From Cytobacillus depressus (lineage in GTDB: Bacteria; Bacillota; Bacilli; Bacillales; Cytobacillaceae), in assembly GCF_008923245.1 (NCBI RefSeq), contig NZ_WBOS01000015.1, forward strand, positions 44,907-108,906: DNA of 64,000 nucleotides. Reading direction: 5' to 3'. The translations under genes were made by a program, and so were the position numbers. Position 1 is the stretch's first letter; each line of letters begins with the position of its first letter. This document shows positions 55,170-62,728 of this stretch, piece by piece. The notes beneath the pieces are model-generated. The model searched no databases, had not been told where the DNA came from, and saw only the letters and a list, made by a program, of their open reading frames with translations.

Positions 55170-55331
55170 TTAATGAAGAGCAAGTATAATCGACTTATAT
55201 TTAGGATTTAAGATTCCAAGATTTGTAGGAATACGCGCATGTTTTAATTTAAACTTCCTTCTTTTTGATAAACTTTTTATAAGAAATATGATAATAACAA
55301 CCGCAATTGCAAATATAGTAATTGCTGTCAC
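55170..55331 (-). CDS. Small single-pass membrane protein (53 residues)
   Basis: A GTG start at 55331 is preceded by GGGTGGGGAAAA. The N-terminal helix TAITIFAIAVVIIIFLIKSL is followed by a very basic stretch SKRRKFKLKHARIP and a C-terminus with NLGILNPKYKSIILALH. It ends 50 bases upstream of the Cys-rich peptide gene, in the same direction. Family unknown. Confidence 0.5.
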   Translation of the reverse strand: MTAITIFAIAVVIIIFLIKSLSKRRKFKLKHARIPTNLGILNPKYKSIILALH

Positions 55332-55515
55332 TTTTCCCCACCCTCTCTATATTTATTATTATAAATGTTGTATGTATAATTTTTACAGCCTTCCTGCGTA
55401 AATCAGGAGTTAAGACCTGGTTGGTTGTCTTAAAATATTTTATAAATTAGACAAGTTCTCCACCCCTATATGCATATGTTTGTAGTGGACAATCATTTTA
55501 TAGGAGGAGAAAAAA

Positions 55516-55968
55516 ATGCCATTTCTTGTGTTGAACAAAAGAACAGTCATTATGTTTCTTATCATCTTTCTTACTGTTGCCTCTGCATCAATATGGTTAC
55601 TAGTAAAGAATGATTCAGTAACAGTTTTTAACCAAGATACTACAAAAACGGTTCGTGAAATTCATATGGTGACTGGAGAATTTAAAGCAAAGCTTCCGAA
55701 TGGAAAAGAAATTGAGTCTTATCGCTGGGATCCGGGGACCATTTTTGTTCATAAAGGAGAGAAAGTAAATCTGGTGATCACAGGCGTGAATGGGGCCGAG
55801 CATCCATTTTCTATTGAAGGAACGGATATTAAAGGAATTGTAAAAAAGGGTGAAGAGACCATTGTGCCCCTTCAGATTAAAAAAGAAGGCGTATACCGTT
55901 TAATTTGTCATACCCATCATGGCAAAGAACAAAATGGACCAATGATTGCTTATATTGTCGTTGACTAA
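55516..55968 (+). CDS. Membrane-anchored cupredoxin-like protein
   Basis: A 150-residue protein with one N-terminal helix (TVIMFLIIFLTVASASIWLL) and an extracellular cupredoxin domain. Likely copper ligands are the His in GAEHPFSIEG and the cluster CHTHHGKEQNGPM, where Cys, His and Met have cupredoxin-like spacing. WDPGTIFVHKGEKVNLVITG is the usual beta-strand start. Electron transfer or copper handling outside the membrane is likely. TAGGAGGAG precedes the ATG. Confidence 0.8.
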   Translation: MPFLVLNKRTVIMFLIIFLTVASASIWLLVKNDSVTVFNQDTTKTVREIHMVTGEFKAKLPNGKEIESYRWDPGTIFVHKGEKVNLVITGVNGAEHPFSIEGTDIKGIVKKGEETIVPLQIKKEGVYRLICHTHHGKEQNGPMIAYIVVD

Positions 55969-55970
55969 AT

Positions 55971-56002
55971 AAAAAGCGCTGGGATATTGCCCAGCGCTTT
56001 TT
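55971..56002 (+). terminator. Terminator of the cupredoxin gene
   Basis: AAAAAGCGCTGGG and CCCAGCGCTTTTT form a 13-bp stem. It can also act for nadE from the other side. Confidence 0.9.
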
Positions 56003-56026
56003 CACTTAATGTAAGCCCTTGTATAA

Positions 56027-56042
56027 GGCGCTTACGCTTTTC
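56027..56042 (-). repeat. Terminal fragment of the long hairpin repeat
   Basis: GGCGCTTACGCTTTTC is a one-base variant of the reverse complement of the repeat end GAAAAGCGGAAGCGCC. It abuts the nadE stop codon. Confidence 0.4.
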
Positions 56043-56864
56043 TTATTTCCACCAATCGTCTTGCATGGAAGCGGGCATTCTTCTTTTATGCTCGGATTGA
56101 AGATAGCGTTTCTCAATTTTTTCTGCAGCCGCTTTACTTACTTGTTTGCCTTCTAAATAGTCATCAAGCTCATCATATGTGATGCCTAGTTCGGTCTCAT
56201 CTGCCTGTCCCGGTTTATTGTCTAATAGGTCAGCTGTTGGGACTTTTAAATACAATCTTTCATCTGCCTGTAATTCTTGTAAAAGCGCCCTGCCTTGTCT
56301 TTTCGTTAATCCTGTAAGGGGAGTAACGTCAGCTCCTCCGTCGCCAAATTTTGTATAAAATCCGGTAATCGATTCAGCTGCATGATCTGTCCCAATAACG
56401 AGTAAACCACTTTCTCCGCCGAACATATACTGGGCAATCATTCTCATTCTTGCCTTCACATTCCCCTTTTGGTAATCACTTAGCGGGTGGTTCTGAACAA
56501 GTGAATTGTATTCCTTTTCCATTTCATCAACAGCTAATTTAATATTAAAGACATATTCACGATCGGCTTTAATAAACGATAAGGCAAGCTTTGCATCTTC
56601 CACATCCGCTTGAATGCCATAAGGTAAACGGACCGCAATAAACTCAGCTTTATTGCCTTCGTTTCGGAATTCTTCAACGGCGAGCTGGGCAAGTCTCCCT
56701 GCAAGAGTAGAATCTTGTCCGCCGCTAATGCCGAGAACATAGCCCCTTGCCTTTGTTTTTTTCAAATAGGCTTTTAAGAAATCAATTCGTTTTCTTTTTT
56801 CTTCTTGTGGATCAATTGTTGGCTGAACATGCAACTTCCTCATTATTTCTTGTTGCAAAGTCAT
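56043..56864 (-). CDS. nadE: Ammonia-dependent NAD synthetase
   Basis: A 273-residue NadE. The PP-loop is [20 protein letters not shown]; other conserved parts are [32 protein letters not shown] and [15 protein letters not shown], with the C-terminal [13 protein letters not shown]. It converts nicotinate adenine dinucleotide, ATP and ammonia to NAD. No glutaminase domain, so it needs free ammonia. ATG 56864 is six bases after GGGGGA; 56870 abuts it. pncB lies 31 bases upstream, forming a salvage operon. Confidence 0.96.
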   Translation of the reverse strand: MTLQQEIMRKLHVQPTIDPQEEKRKRIDFLKAYLKKTKARGYVLGISGGQDSTLAGRLAQLAVEEFRNEGNKAEFIAVRLPYGIQADVEDAKLALSFIKADREYVFNIKLAVDEMEKEYNSLVQNHPLSDYQKGNVKARMRMIAQYMFGGESGLLVIGTDHAAESITGFYTKFGDGGADVTPLTGLTKRQGRALLQELQADERLYLKVPTADLLDNKPGQADETELGITYDELDDYLEGKQVSKAAAEKIEKRYLQSEHKRRMPASMQDDWWK

Positions 56865-56894
56865 TTTCATTCCCCCTGCTTACAGTACTTCTCG

Positions 56895-58364
56895 TTATTC
56901 AATATAAGATTGTTTCATCTTTTCAGCTATTTTTTCGATGTTCTTCATCTTATTATCCCAACATTTTTGACTTAAGTCGACTGGATACTCCGCTGGATTT
57001 AATAAACGGCGATACTCTTCCCAAAGTAATTTCAAATTTTCCTTCACAAAATGTTGAATATTATTAAGTTCAGGAATGGAATACACTAGCTTCCCATCTC
57101 GAAAAATATCTTTATGCAGTTCTCTCGCTTCAAAATTTGAAACATATTTTTTAATATATGTATGAATCGGATGAAACATCGTCAGCCGTTTTTCCTCTTG
57201 CGGATTTTCTTCTTCTAATGTAATATAATCGCCTTCTGATTTGTGATTTTTCTTATTTATGATTCGGTATACGTTCTTTAATCCTGGTGTTGTCACCTTT
57301 TCAGGATTGCCGCTAATCTTTATTGTATCGACCATTTGCCCTGCTTCGTTTTCAATTGAGACTAATTTATAGACAGCTCCAAGTGCTGCCTGATCGAAGG
57401 CTGTAATTAATTTCGTTCCGACGCCCCATGAGTCAATTTTGGCCCCTTGGCCTTTTAAGTTCATAATTGTATATTCATCTAGATCGCTAGAGGCAATAAT
57501 TTTTGCGTCAGGAAAACCAGCCTCATCCAGCATTTTTCTTGCCTCTTTTGATAAATAGGCAAGGTCGCCGCTATCAAGTCGAATGCCGATAAAATTGATT
57601 TGATCGCCAAGTTCTTTTGCTACTTTAATAGCATTTGGCACACCCGAATTAAGCGTGTCATAAGTATCAACGAGAAAAACACAATTTTTGTGCCTCTTTG
57701 CATAGGCATGAAAGGCCGTGTAATCATCTTGATAAGCCTGTACGAGTGCATGGGCATGAGTTCCAGATACAGGAATACCAAACTTCTTTCCTGCTCTTAT
57801 ATTTGAGGTTGAATCAAAGCCGCCAATATAGGCTGCCCTCGCTCCCCATATGGCCGCATCCATTTCATGGGCTCTCCTTGTGCCGAACTCCATCAATTTT
57901 TCTGAGCCGACAACTTCTTTAATGCGGGCCGCTTTTGTGGCAATTAATGTTTGATAATTAATAATGTTTAATAATGCCGTTTCAATTAATTGCGCTTGAG
58001 CCAGTGGGGCTTCAATGCGCATAATTGGCTCATTGCCGAATACGAGCTCTCCTTCTTCCAAGGAACGAATATTGCCCGTAAACGTTAACGTTTTTAAGTA
58101 TTCAAGAAAGTCTTCCTGATACCCTAAATCTTCTCTTAAATAAGCAATATCACTTTCGGAGAAACGAAATTGTTTTATGTACTCAATCACTTTTTCTAAT
58201 CCGGCAAAAATCGCATAACCATTTTTAAAAGGAATTTTTCGAAAGTATAGATCAAAAACGGCTTTTCTATTATGGATCCCGTCGTTCCAATATGTTTCGG
58301 CCATATTAATTTGATATAGATCAGTATGTAAAGTTAAACTATCATCTGGATAAAGTGAGCTCAT
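56895..58364 (-). CDS. pncB: Nicotinate phosphoribosyltransferase
   Basis: A 489-residue PncB: LTLHTDLYQINMAETYWND, RKIPFKNGYAIFAGLEKVIE, LMEFGTRRAHEMDAAIWGAR with the phosphohistidine region, SNIRAGKKFGIPVSGTHAHA and VGTKLITAFDQAALG. It makes nicotinate mononucleotide from nicotinate and PRPP with ATP. ATG 58364 follows GGAGGTTTC; the frame upstream to 58415 is not used. Together with nadE it recovers NAD from nicotinate. Confidence 0.95.
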   Translation of the reverse strand: MSSLYPDDSLTLHTDLYQINMAETYWNDGIHNRKAVFDLYFRKIPFKNGYAIFAGLEKVIEYIKQFRFSESDIAYLREDLGYQEDFLEYLKTLTFTGNIRSLEEGELVFGNEPIMRIEAPLAQAQLIETALLNIINYQTLIATKAARIKEVVGSEKLMEFGTRRAHEMDAAIWGARAAYIGGFDSTSNIRAGKKFGIPVSGTHAHALVQAYQDDYTAFHAYAKRHKNCVFLVDTYDTLNSGVPNAIKVAKELGDQINFIGIRLDSGDLAYLSKEARKMLDEAGFPDAKIIASSDLDEYTIMNLKGQGAKIDSWGVGTKLITAFDQAALGAVYKLVSIENEAGQMVDTIKISGNPEKVTTPGLKNVYRIINKKNHKSEGDYITLEEENPQEEKRLTMFHPIHTYIKKYVSNFEARELHKDIFRDGKLVYSIPELNNIQHFVKENLKLLWEEYRRLLNPAEYPVDLSQKCWDNKMKNIEKIAEKMKQSYIE

Positions 58365-58471
58365 AAAGAAACCTCCTAGCTGCCTGGTTGTATAATAGTA
58401 CCATTTTACCCTCAATTCTTTCTCATTACACGAAAAGGATACCGAACTACTCTAATTTTCAATTATTCCGA

Positions 58472-59413
58472 TTAATGTCGTTTCCTTTTTGCTACGAACT
58501 GATAGATGACGAAAGGAGTTGCAAGCAAAACCGGAAAAATATAATAGCTCAGCCGGTAAAACATGATGATTAATAAACTTAACTCTGCCGGAATCCCATG
58601 TGTCTCCATCCCAATTAAAAATACAATATCAAAAGAGCCGATTCCTCCCGGTATTAAGCTAATAATTCCAGCACATGCCGAAATAATAATAATCGGAAAA
58701 ATAAGTGCAAATGGAATCGAAACATTTAATAAATGCGCAATCGCCCATATACATAGTCCGACGAAAAGCCATTCAAAAATTGAAACCGTCATCAATTCTG
58801 CAATATAGCCTTTTTGTAAATTTTCTAAACTCCAAAACTTTTTGCGAAACGAAAAGACGACTAACAAAAACGGCGTATAAGCTGCAATTGCCCAAACCGC
58901 ATATTTCATAAACTTTATTTCCGAATAAACATTTAAATCAGAGAAGACAATCGTCCATGAAAGGATGGATAAACCGGTTAAATAAAACAACGACATTTTT
59001 GCGATAATACGAATATATTGAACATGATTTTCCACATATTTACGATAATAAAAGGAGCGTAACGTAGCGCCCGCAACTCCCCCAAGCCCAACTAAATTAG
59101 AAAAGGAATTGGCTGATAATGAATAAAACACAAGCTTTCTTTTCGGTACTTTTATATTAAAAATGTGTAAAAGGATGACGTCGTAAAAATACATCGGCAC
59201 AAGCGCGATTAACCCGATAAAAAGGATGATCAAAATTCTTTCAAATGAAAGCCTGTCCAAATACAAATTCATTAAATCCCAGTTAAAATCTCTAAATAAT
59301 CCTTTCGCTTCATAGCTAATAATCATCAAAATTAAAATAGGAAATATAACCTTTGCTATTGTTAAAATCGTTTTTCGGTTAATATAAGACAAAATACCCC
59401 ACCGTTCAATCAA
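58472..59413 (-). CDS. MprF-type flippase domain protein (UPF0104), without synthase domain
   Basis: A 313-residue protein with eight or so helices of the lysylphosphatidylglycerol synthase membrane region: SANSFSNLVGLGGVAGATLR, ISACAGIISLIPGGIGSFDI and FYRLSYYIFPVLLATPFV. It matches only the lipid-flipping half of MprF; no aminoacyl-transferase domain follows. Such stand-alone proteins may move lipids across the membrane. Upstream sequence shows no strong ribosome site, so the start could shift to a nearby codon. Confidence 0.85.
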   Translation of the reverse strand: MIERWGILSYINRKTILTIAKVIFPILILMIISYEAKGLFRDFNWDLMNLYLDRLSFERILIILFIGLIALVPMYFYDVILLHIFNIKVPKRKLVFYSLSANSFSNLVGLGGVAGATLRSFYYRKYVENHVQYIRIIAKMSLFYLTGLSILSWTIVFSDLNVYSEIKFMKYAVWAIAAYTPFLLVVFSFRKKFWSLENLQKGYIAELMTVSIFEWLFVGLCIWAIAHLLNVSIPFALIFPIIIISACAGIISLIPGGIGSFDIVFLIGMETHGIPAELSLLIIMFYRLSYYIFPVLLATPFVIYQFVAKRKRH

Positions 59414-59609
59414 ATAGTAAGTCCATCCTATATTCTATTACTTCCTTATATTCCATACAACTGTAAAATGAAACTTCATTCATATGTTTGCCCTGTTAAT
59501 TCCACTTGATGATTTTCAAAACTATGTAATTGGATGGTGTTCTCAATTGCTTCATAGCCAAAAATCAATTATAATTAGATCATTGCCCTTAAGTTTTGAG
59601 GTGATTAAA

Positions 59610-59900
59610 ATGCTAGAATTTTTTATGGATGCTTCCAATATTCCAGCTGATTATACAATTTATATGAGCTTGGTATTGGGACTTATGATGAAATACTTAT
59701 GGGTTTGGAGTATTGAATATTCATTTCATGATTCACAAAATGATATAAATAAAATAGATTCATTAACGATTCTTCCAGAACAGCATTTTCATTTTAATTC
59801 GCTATTTAATCCTGTATTACATTGGATTACGAAGTGTGCCAGAAAGAAAGACGGTCTAGGTGATGACCCAGACAGTGAATTCTCCTATTTATTGACATAA
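59610..59900 (+). CDS. mifM: MifM-like regulatory nascent chain upstream of yidC2
   Basis: A 96-residue protein: one N-terminal membrane segment (about 15-35, YTIYMSLVLGLMMKYLWVW), a polar middle and a C-terminus with NPVLHWITKCARKKDG then DDPDSEFSYLLT. B. subtilis MifM has 95 residues, the same topology, a W-I pair before a basic stretch, and an acidic C-terminus ending in Leu residues. MifM stalls its ribosome unless SpoIIIJ inserts it, inducing yidC2. Here yidC2 is 24 bases downstream with its ribosome site in a hairpin. TTGAGGTG precedes ATG 59610. Arrest itself is inferred. Confidence 0.8.
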   Translation: MLEFFMDASNIPADYTIYMSLVLGLMMKYLWVWSIEYSFHDSQNDINKIDSLTILPEQHFHFNSLFNPVLHWITKCARKKDGLGDDPDSEFSYLLT

Positions 59901-59920
59901 ATAATAATAGGAGGTAATTC
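59877..59920 (+). promoter_or_regulatory. Hairpin sequestering the yidC2 Shine-Dalgarno
   Basis: The 5' arm GAATT-CTCCTATT (59877-59889) lies in the last codons of the mifM-like gene and pairs with AATAGGAG (59906-59913) and AATTC (59916-59920), leaving a 2-nt GT bulge: 13 base pairs. AGGAGG (59909-59914), the yidC2 ribosome site, is inside the stem. A ribosome stalled around codons 85-89 would cover the 5' arm and free the site, as in B. subtilis mifM-yqjG. Confidence 0.85.
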
Positions 59921-59924
59921 TTAA

Positions 59925-60722
59925 ATGAAAACAAAGAAAAACTTTTTGATTTTAATGCTTATTTCAGCTGTAACTCTTTTCTTATCTGCATGCTCTGCAC
60001 AAAATGGACAAAGTAATGACGGATTTTTTCATAAATACGCCGTTGAACCATTTGCTTCTTTAATTCATGGAACAGCAGCTATTTTTCATGATAATTATGG
60101 AGTTGCGATCATTATTATTACACTTGCCATTAGACTGCTTCTTATGCCGCTCATGTTAAAGCAATATAAAAATCAGCGTCATATGAAAGAAAAGATGGAT
60201 TTTTTAAAGCCAGAAATGGATGAAATTCAAAAGAAACTAAAAGCAACAAAGGATCAGAAAGAACAGCAAAAGCTGCAACAAGAAATGATGGGCTTATACC
60301 GGAAACACGGTGTAAATCCTCTGAATATGGGCTGTCTTCCAATGCTGATTCAAATGCCAATATTAATGGGCTTTTATTATGCTATTCGAGGATCAGCGGA
60401 AATTGCTTCTCATTCCTTCTTATGGTTTAATCTAGGTCATTCCGACATTTGGATTACAGCTCTTGCGGGTATCGTTTACTATTTCCAATTTAAAGTTTCC
60501 CAAGCGACGATGCCGATTCAACAGCAGCAACAGATGAAGTTTATGGGGCTTTTATCCCCTATTATGATCGTCATGGTATCATTAAATGCTCCAGCTGCTT
60601 TACCGTTATATTGGACCGTTGGCGGGATTTTCTTAACGATTCAAACAATCATTGGCAAAAAGCTTTATCCGACAACTAGCACAGTAATGGAAAAAACAGC
60701 ACAGCCAATTAGTGAGAAATAA
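59925..60722 (+). CDS. yidC2: Membrane protein insertase YidC2 (YqjG-like)
   Basis: A 265-residue YidC/Oxa1 family lipoprotein. Signal peptide with lipobox LSACSA (Cys23), then five helices. The conserved hydrophilic-groove arginine is Arg70 in IITLAIRLLLMPLMLKQ; YRKHGVNPLNMGCLPMLIQM and FYYAIRGS follow. The C-terminus is short (MEKTAQPISEK). It inserts and folds membrane proteins with or without SecYEG. Expression appears to be set by the upstream nascent chain and hairpin. The main SpoIIIJ-type insertase is probably elsewhere in the genome. Confidence 0.93.
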   Translation: MKTKKNFLILMLISAVTLFLSACSAQNGQSNDGFFHKYAVEPFASLIHGTAAIFHDNYGVAIIIITLAIRLLLMPLMLKQYKNQRHMKEKMDFLKPEMDEIQKKLKATKDQKEQQKLQQEMMGLYRKHGVNPLNMGCLPMLIQMPILMGFYYAIRGSAEIASHSFLWFNLGHSDIWITALAGIVYYFQFKVSQATMPIQQQQQMKFMGLLSPIMIVMVSLNAPAALPLYWTVGGIFLTIQTIIGKKLYPTTSTVMEKTAQPISEK

Positions 60723-60724
60723 TT

Positions 60725-60748
60725 GAGGGTGACATTTGTCACCCTTTT
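60725..60748 (+). terminator. Terminator of yidC2
   Basis: GAGGGTGAC and GTCACCCTT form a 9-bp stem with an ATTT-type loop and a T tract. Confidence 0.9.
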
Positions 60749-60751
60749 ATT

Positions 60752-60866
60752 TTGTCTAGCTGCACAAGGAAGACTTCGACAGCCATCGCACGAGTAAAAT
60801 CGTTAGCTTTTAAGAGGACGTGGCGGTTTTTAGTCGACGTTCTTCTGTCGAGGTGCTTCCACTTTT
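60752..60866 (-). repeat. Long hairpin repeat, copy D (degenerate, minus orientation)
   Basis: Read on the minus strand it starts GAAAAGTGGAAGCACC and ends CAGCTAGACAAAA. It shares AAAAGCTAACG and TTTTACTCGTGCGATG with copy A and the GTCGAC-containing insert with copy C, but has lost the CACCCCCGACAAGCACAAG core. It abuts the crcB stop codon. Confidence 0.6.
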
Positions 60867-61223
60867 CTATTTTCCAACAAAATATCCGATAAAGGCAAAA
60901 AAGATACCAAACGTATATGTGATGACAATATAAAGGATTGCCGGCAACCTTTCCTTTGATTGAATAAGCTTAACTGCTTCAAGGTTTAGTGTTGAAAAGG
61001 TTGTAAACGCCCCCATGAAACCAGTGCCAAATAAATAGTAAATATCTTTATCCCCAGAAGAGCCAATAATAAGTCCTAATAAAAATGAACCGATAAGATT
61101 TACAGTCAGCGTTCCTAATGGAATTTTACCCAAAAGCGGTTCTTTTAATAATTGGGATACTTTGAAACGCGCAATAGCCCCCAAAAATCCGCCGATCGCA
61201 ATGAGTAATAAATGGATGATCAT
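60867..61223 (-). CDS. crcB2: Fluoride channel subunit CrcB (Fluc), second
   Basis: A 118-residue protein with four helices of the CrcB/Fluc family: AIGGFLGAIARFKVS, GTLTVNLIGSFLLGLIIG and GFMGAFTTFSTLNLEAVKL, including the Asn of the pore and the Phe box. Fluc dimers export fluoride; in Bacillus two different subunits form a heterodimer. It overlaps the first crcB by four bases (ATGA). AGAGGTAAA precedes the ATG. Confidence 0.93.
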   Translation of the reverse strand: MIIHLLLIAIGGFLGAIARFKVSQLLKEPLLGKIPLGTLTVNLIGSFLLGLIIGSSGDKDIYYLFGTGFMGAFTTFSTLNLEAVKLIQSKERLPAILYIVITYTFGIFFAFIGYFVGK

Positions 61224-61594
61224 TTTACCTCTACCCTTCTTAAGCCAAAATAAACGGCAAAAAGCCCACCAAACACACTAAGAAATACATATAAAAAGGC
61301 ATAAAAATATACTCCTCTTTCCAATAATAGGACTGTATCTGTGCTTAAAGTCGATAAAGTTGTAAAGGAACCAATAGCACCTGTTCCGATCGCTAATTGT
61401 AATCGGCGACTTATTTTATCGTTGCTACCGAAATAATTTGTAACAAAGCCCAGGAGATACGCACCTAGTATATTGGTTATTAATGTTCCAATTGGAAAGC
61501 TCTCAGCTTTCCAGACATGCTCCGACATGTATGAAATAAAAAAGCGCAATAAACTGCCTATTACCCCACCTATCCCTATATATAAATAAATCAA
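61220..61594 (-). CDS. crcB1: Fluoride channel subunit CrcB (Fluc), first
   Basis: A CrcB/Fluc protein of about 124 residues: YIGIGGVIGSLLRFFIS, GTLITNILGAYLLGFVTN and GAIGSFTTLSTLSTDTVLLL. TTG 61594 lies six bases after AAGGTGGGG and gives the usual MIY-type beginning; ATG 61612 overlaps the ribosome site. Heterodimer with the second subunit is likely. No fluoride riboswitch was found upstream. Confidence 0.92.
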   Translation of the reverse strand: MIYLYIGIGGVIGSLLRFFISYMSEHVWKAESFPIGTLITNILGAYLLGFVTNYFGSNDKISRRLQLAIGTGAIGSFTTLSTLSTDTVLLLERGVYFYAFLYVFLSVFGGLFAVYFGLRRVEVK

Positions 61595-61763
61595 TAAAAT
61601 CCCCACCTTCATAGTTATTTTACCTAAAAGGAATAGATGCTAAAACAAAAAAGAAAATGGCCATGTTGGAATAAATATCTTTATACGGAAAAAAGCACAT
61701 GGATATGATAAATACGAGGATGGAATGATAAAAATGATTCATATTTGAAAGGAGGAATTTTGG

Positions 61764-62327
61764 ATGAAAGCGAAAGCATTATTAGCTGGTATACTTACAA
61801 CGGCAGTTCTTACTGGGTGTGGTGTGACTAATAAAGGTGTGAATGACACAGCCTTTAGGAACCGTAATGTAACAGAGCCAACGAGGGTAAATAATCCAAT
61901 TACGAATGATAACCGTTTCAATACGGATAGAAATTTCACAAACACGGATTTAACGCCAGTAAGAAATAATACCGGCTTTAATAATAACTCAAGAATGCGT
62001 GTAGCTGACGAAGTGGCTGATAGAATCGTCGCTTTACCGGAAGTTGACAAAGCCAATGTCATTGTTACAAATGATAATGCATATGTTTCGGCAAGACTTG
62101 TGAATAATACGAATGGCTTGTCCCGGGACGTTGAGAGAAAAATTGCCGATCAAGTAAAAGCCGCTGACCCTAATATAAATGATGTATATTGCTCAGTGAA
62201 CCCGGGTTTCTATAATCAGATGACTAACTATTCCAATAATATTCGAAACGGTCGTCCGGTTGAAGGGTTCTATAATGATTTTACAACATCAGTCCGTCAA
62301 GTATTCCCGGATCATTTTAATCGCTAA
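61764..62327 (+). CDS. YhcN/YlaJ family sporulation lipoprotein
   Basis: A 187-residue lipoprotein (signal peptide LLAGILTTAVLTGCGV, Cys19). A long Asn/Arg/Thr-rich linker (NRFNTDRNFTNTDLTPVRNN) precedes the YhcN/YlaJ domain: VADEVADRIVALPEVDKANV, VTNDNAYVSARLVNN, DVERKIADQVKAADPNINDV. Family members are spore inner-membrane proteins made in the forespore and affect germination or outgrowth. AAAGGAGG is close before the ATG, which is unusually tight. Confidence 0.88.
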   Translation: MKAKALLAGILTTAVLTGCGVTNKGVNDTAFRNRNVTEPTRVNNPITNDNRFNTDRNFTNTDLTPVRNNTGFNNNSRMRVADEVADRIVALPEVDKANVIVTNDNAYVSARLVNNTNGLSRDVERKIADQVKAADPNINDVYCSVNPGFYNQMTNYSNNIRNGRPVEGFYNDFTTSVRQVFPDHFNR

Positions 62328-62331
62328 CATA

Positions 62332-62373
62332 AAAAAACCTGCCAGTGGCTATAGTGTCACTGGCAGGTTTTTT
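62332..62373. terminator. Strong terminator
   Basis: A 16-bp perfect stem, AAAAAACCTGCCAGTG with its complement at 62358-62373, with a 10-nt loop. Confidence 0.95.
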
Positions 62374-62428
62374 AACGGACATTTTAGCATCCGAATGCGT
62401 TCGAAATGTCCGTTTTAGCCCCACTTAA

Positions 62429-62632
62429 TTAGGCATCTTGGAAATAATCCTTATAGAAGCCACCGACTTTTCCTGAGTTATCAATAATGAAATAAAATTC
62501 CTCTGTTTCATTTTTTACTTCGTATTCTTTTCCAGCTGTTAAGGCTCTGTTGACAATATATTTAGCTGCATTTGTATGAACACATTTTACTTTCTTTAAA
62601 GTTTCTCGTTCATTCCAGTTTAAATGAATCAT
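62429..62632 (-). CDS. Small conserved Bacillaceae protein (possibly DUF6501)
   Basis: A 67-residue protein from ATG 62632 (AGGAG nine bases upstream): IHLNWNERETLKKVKCVHTN, then AAKYIVNRALTAGKEYEVKN and EFYFIIDNSGKVGGFYKDYF. The sequence looks like a small single beta-rich domain conserved in Bacillus; I tentatively recall DUF6501. Function unknown. The open frame extends upstream to 62698 without support. Confidence 0.6.
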   Translation of the reverse strand: MIHLNWNERETLKKVKCVHTNAAKYIVNRALTAGKEYEVKNETEEFYFIIDNSGKVGGFYKDYFQDA

Positions 62633-62728
62633 TTGCTGCCACTCCTCTTTCATAATAATGCTAGTATAATAAATATTACTAACTAACTGCAAGATCATTC
62701 TTCTGTTTTGTTGTAATAAGCACGGGTA

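Noticed and set aside
61613..61763. Fluoride riboswitch upstream of the crcB pair
   Set aside because: Read on the minus strand, the region lacks the conserved GGNGATGG-type fluoride aptamer core; it is simply AT-rich.
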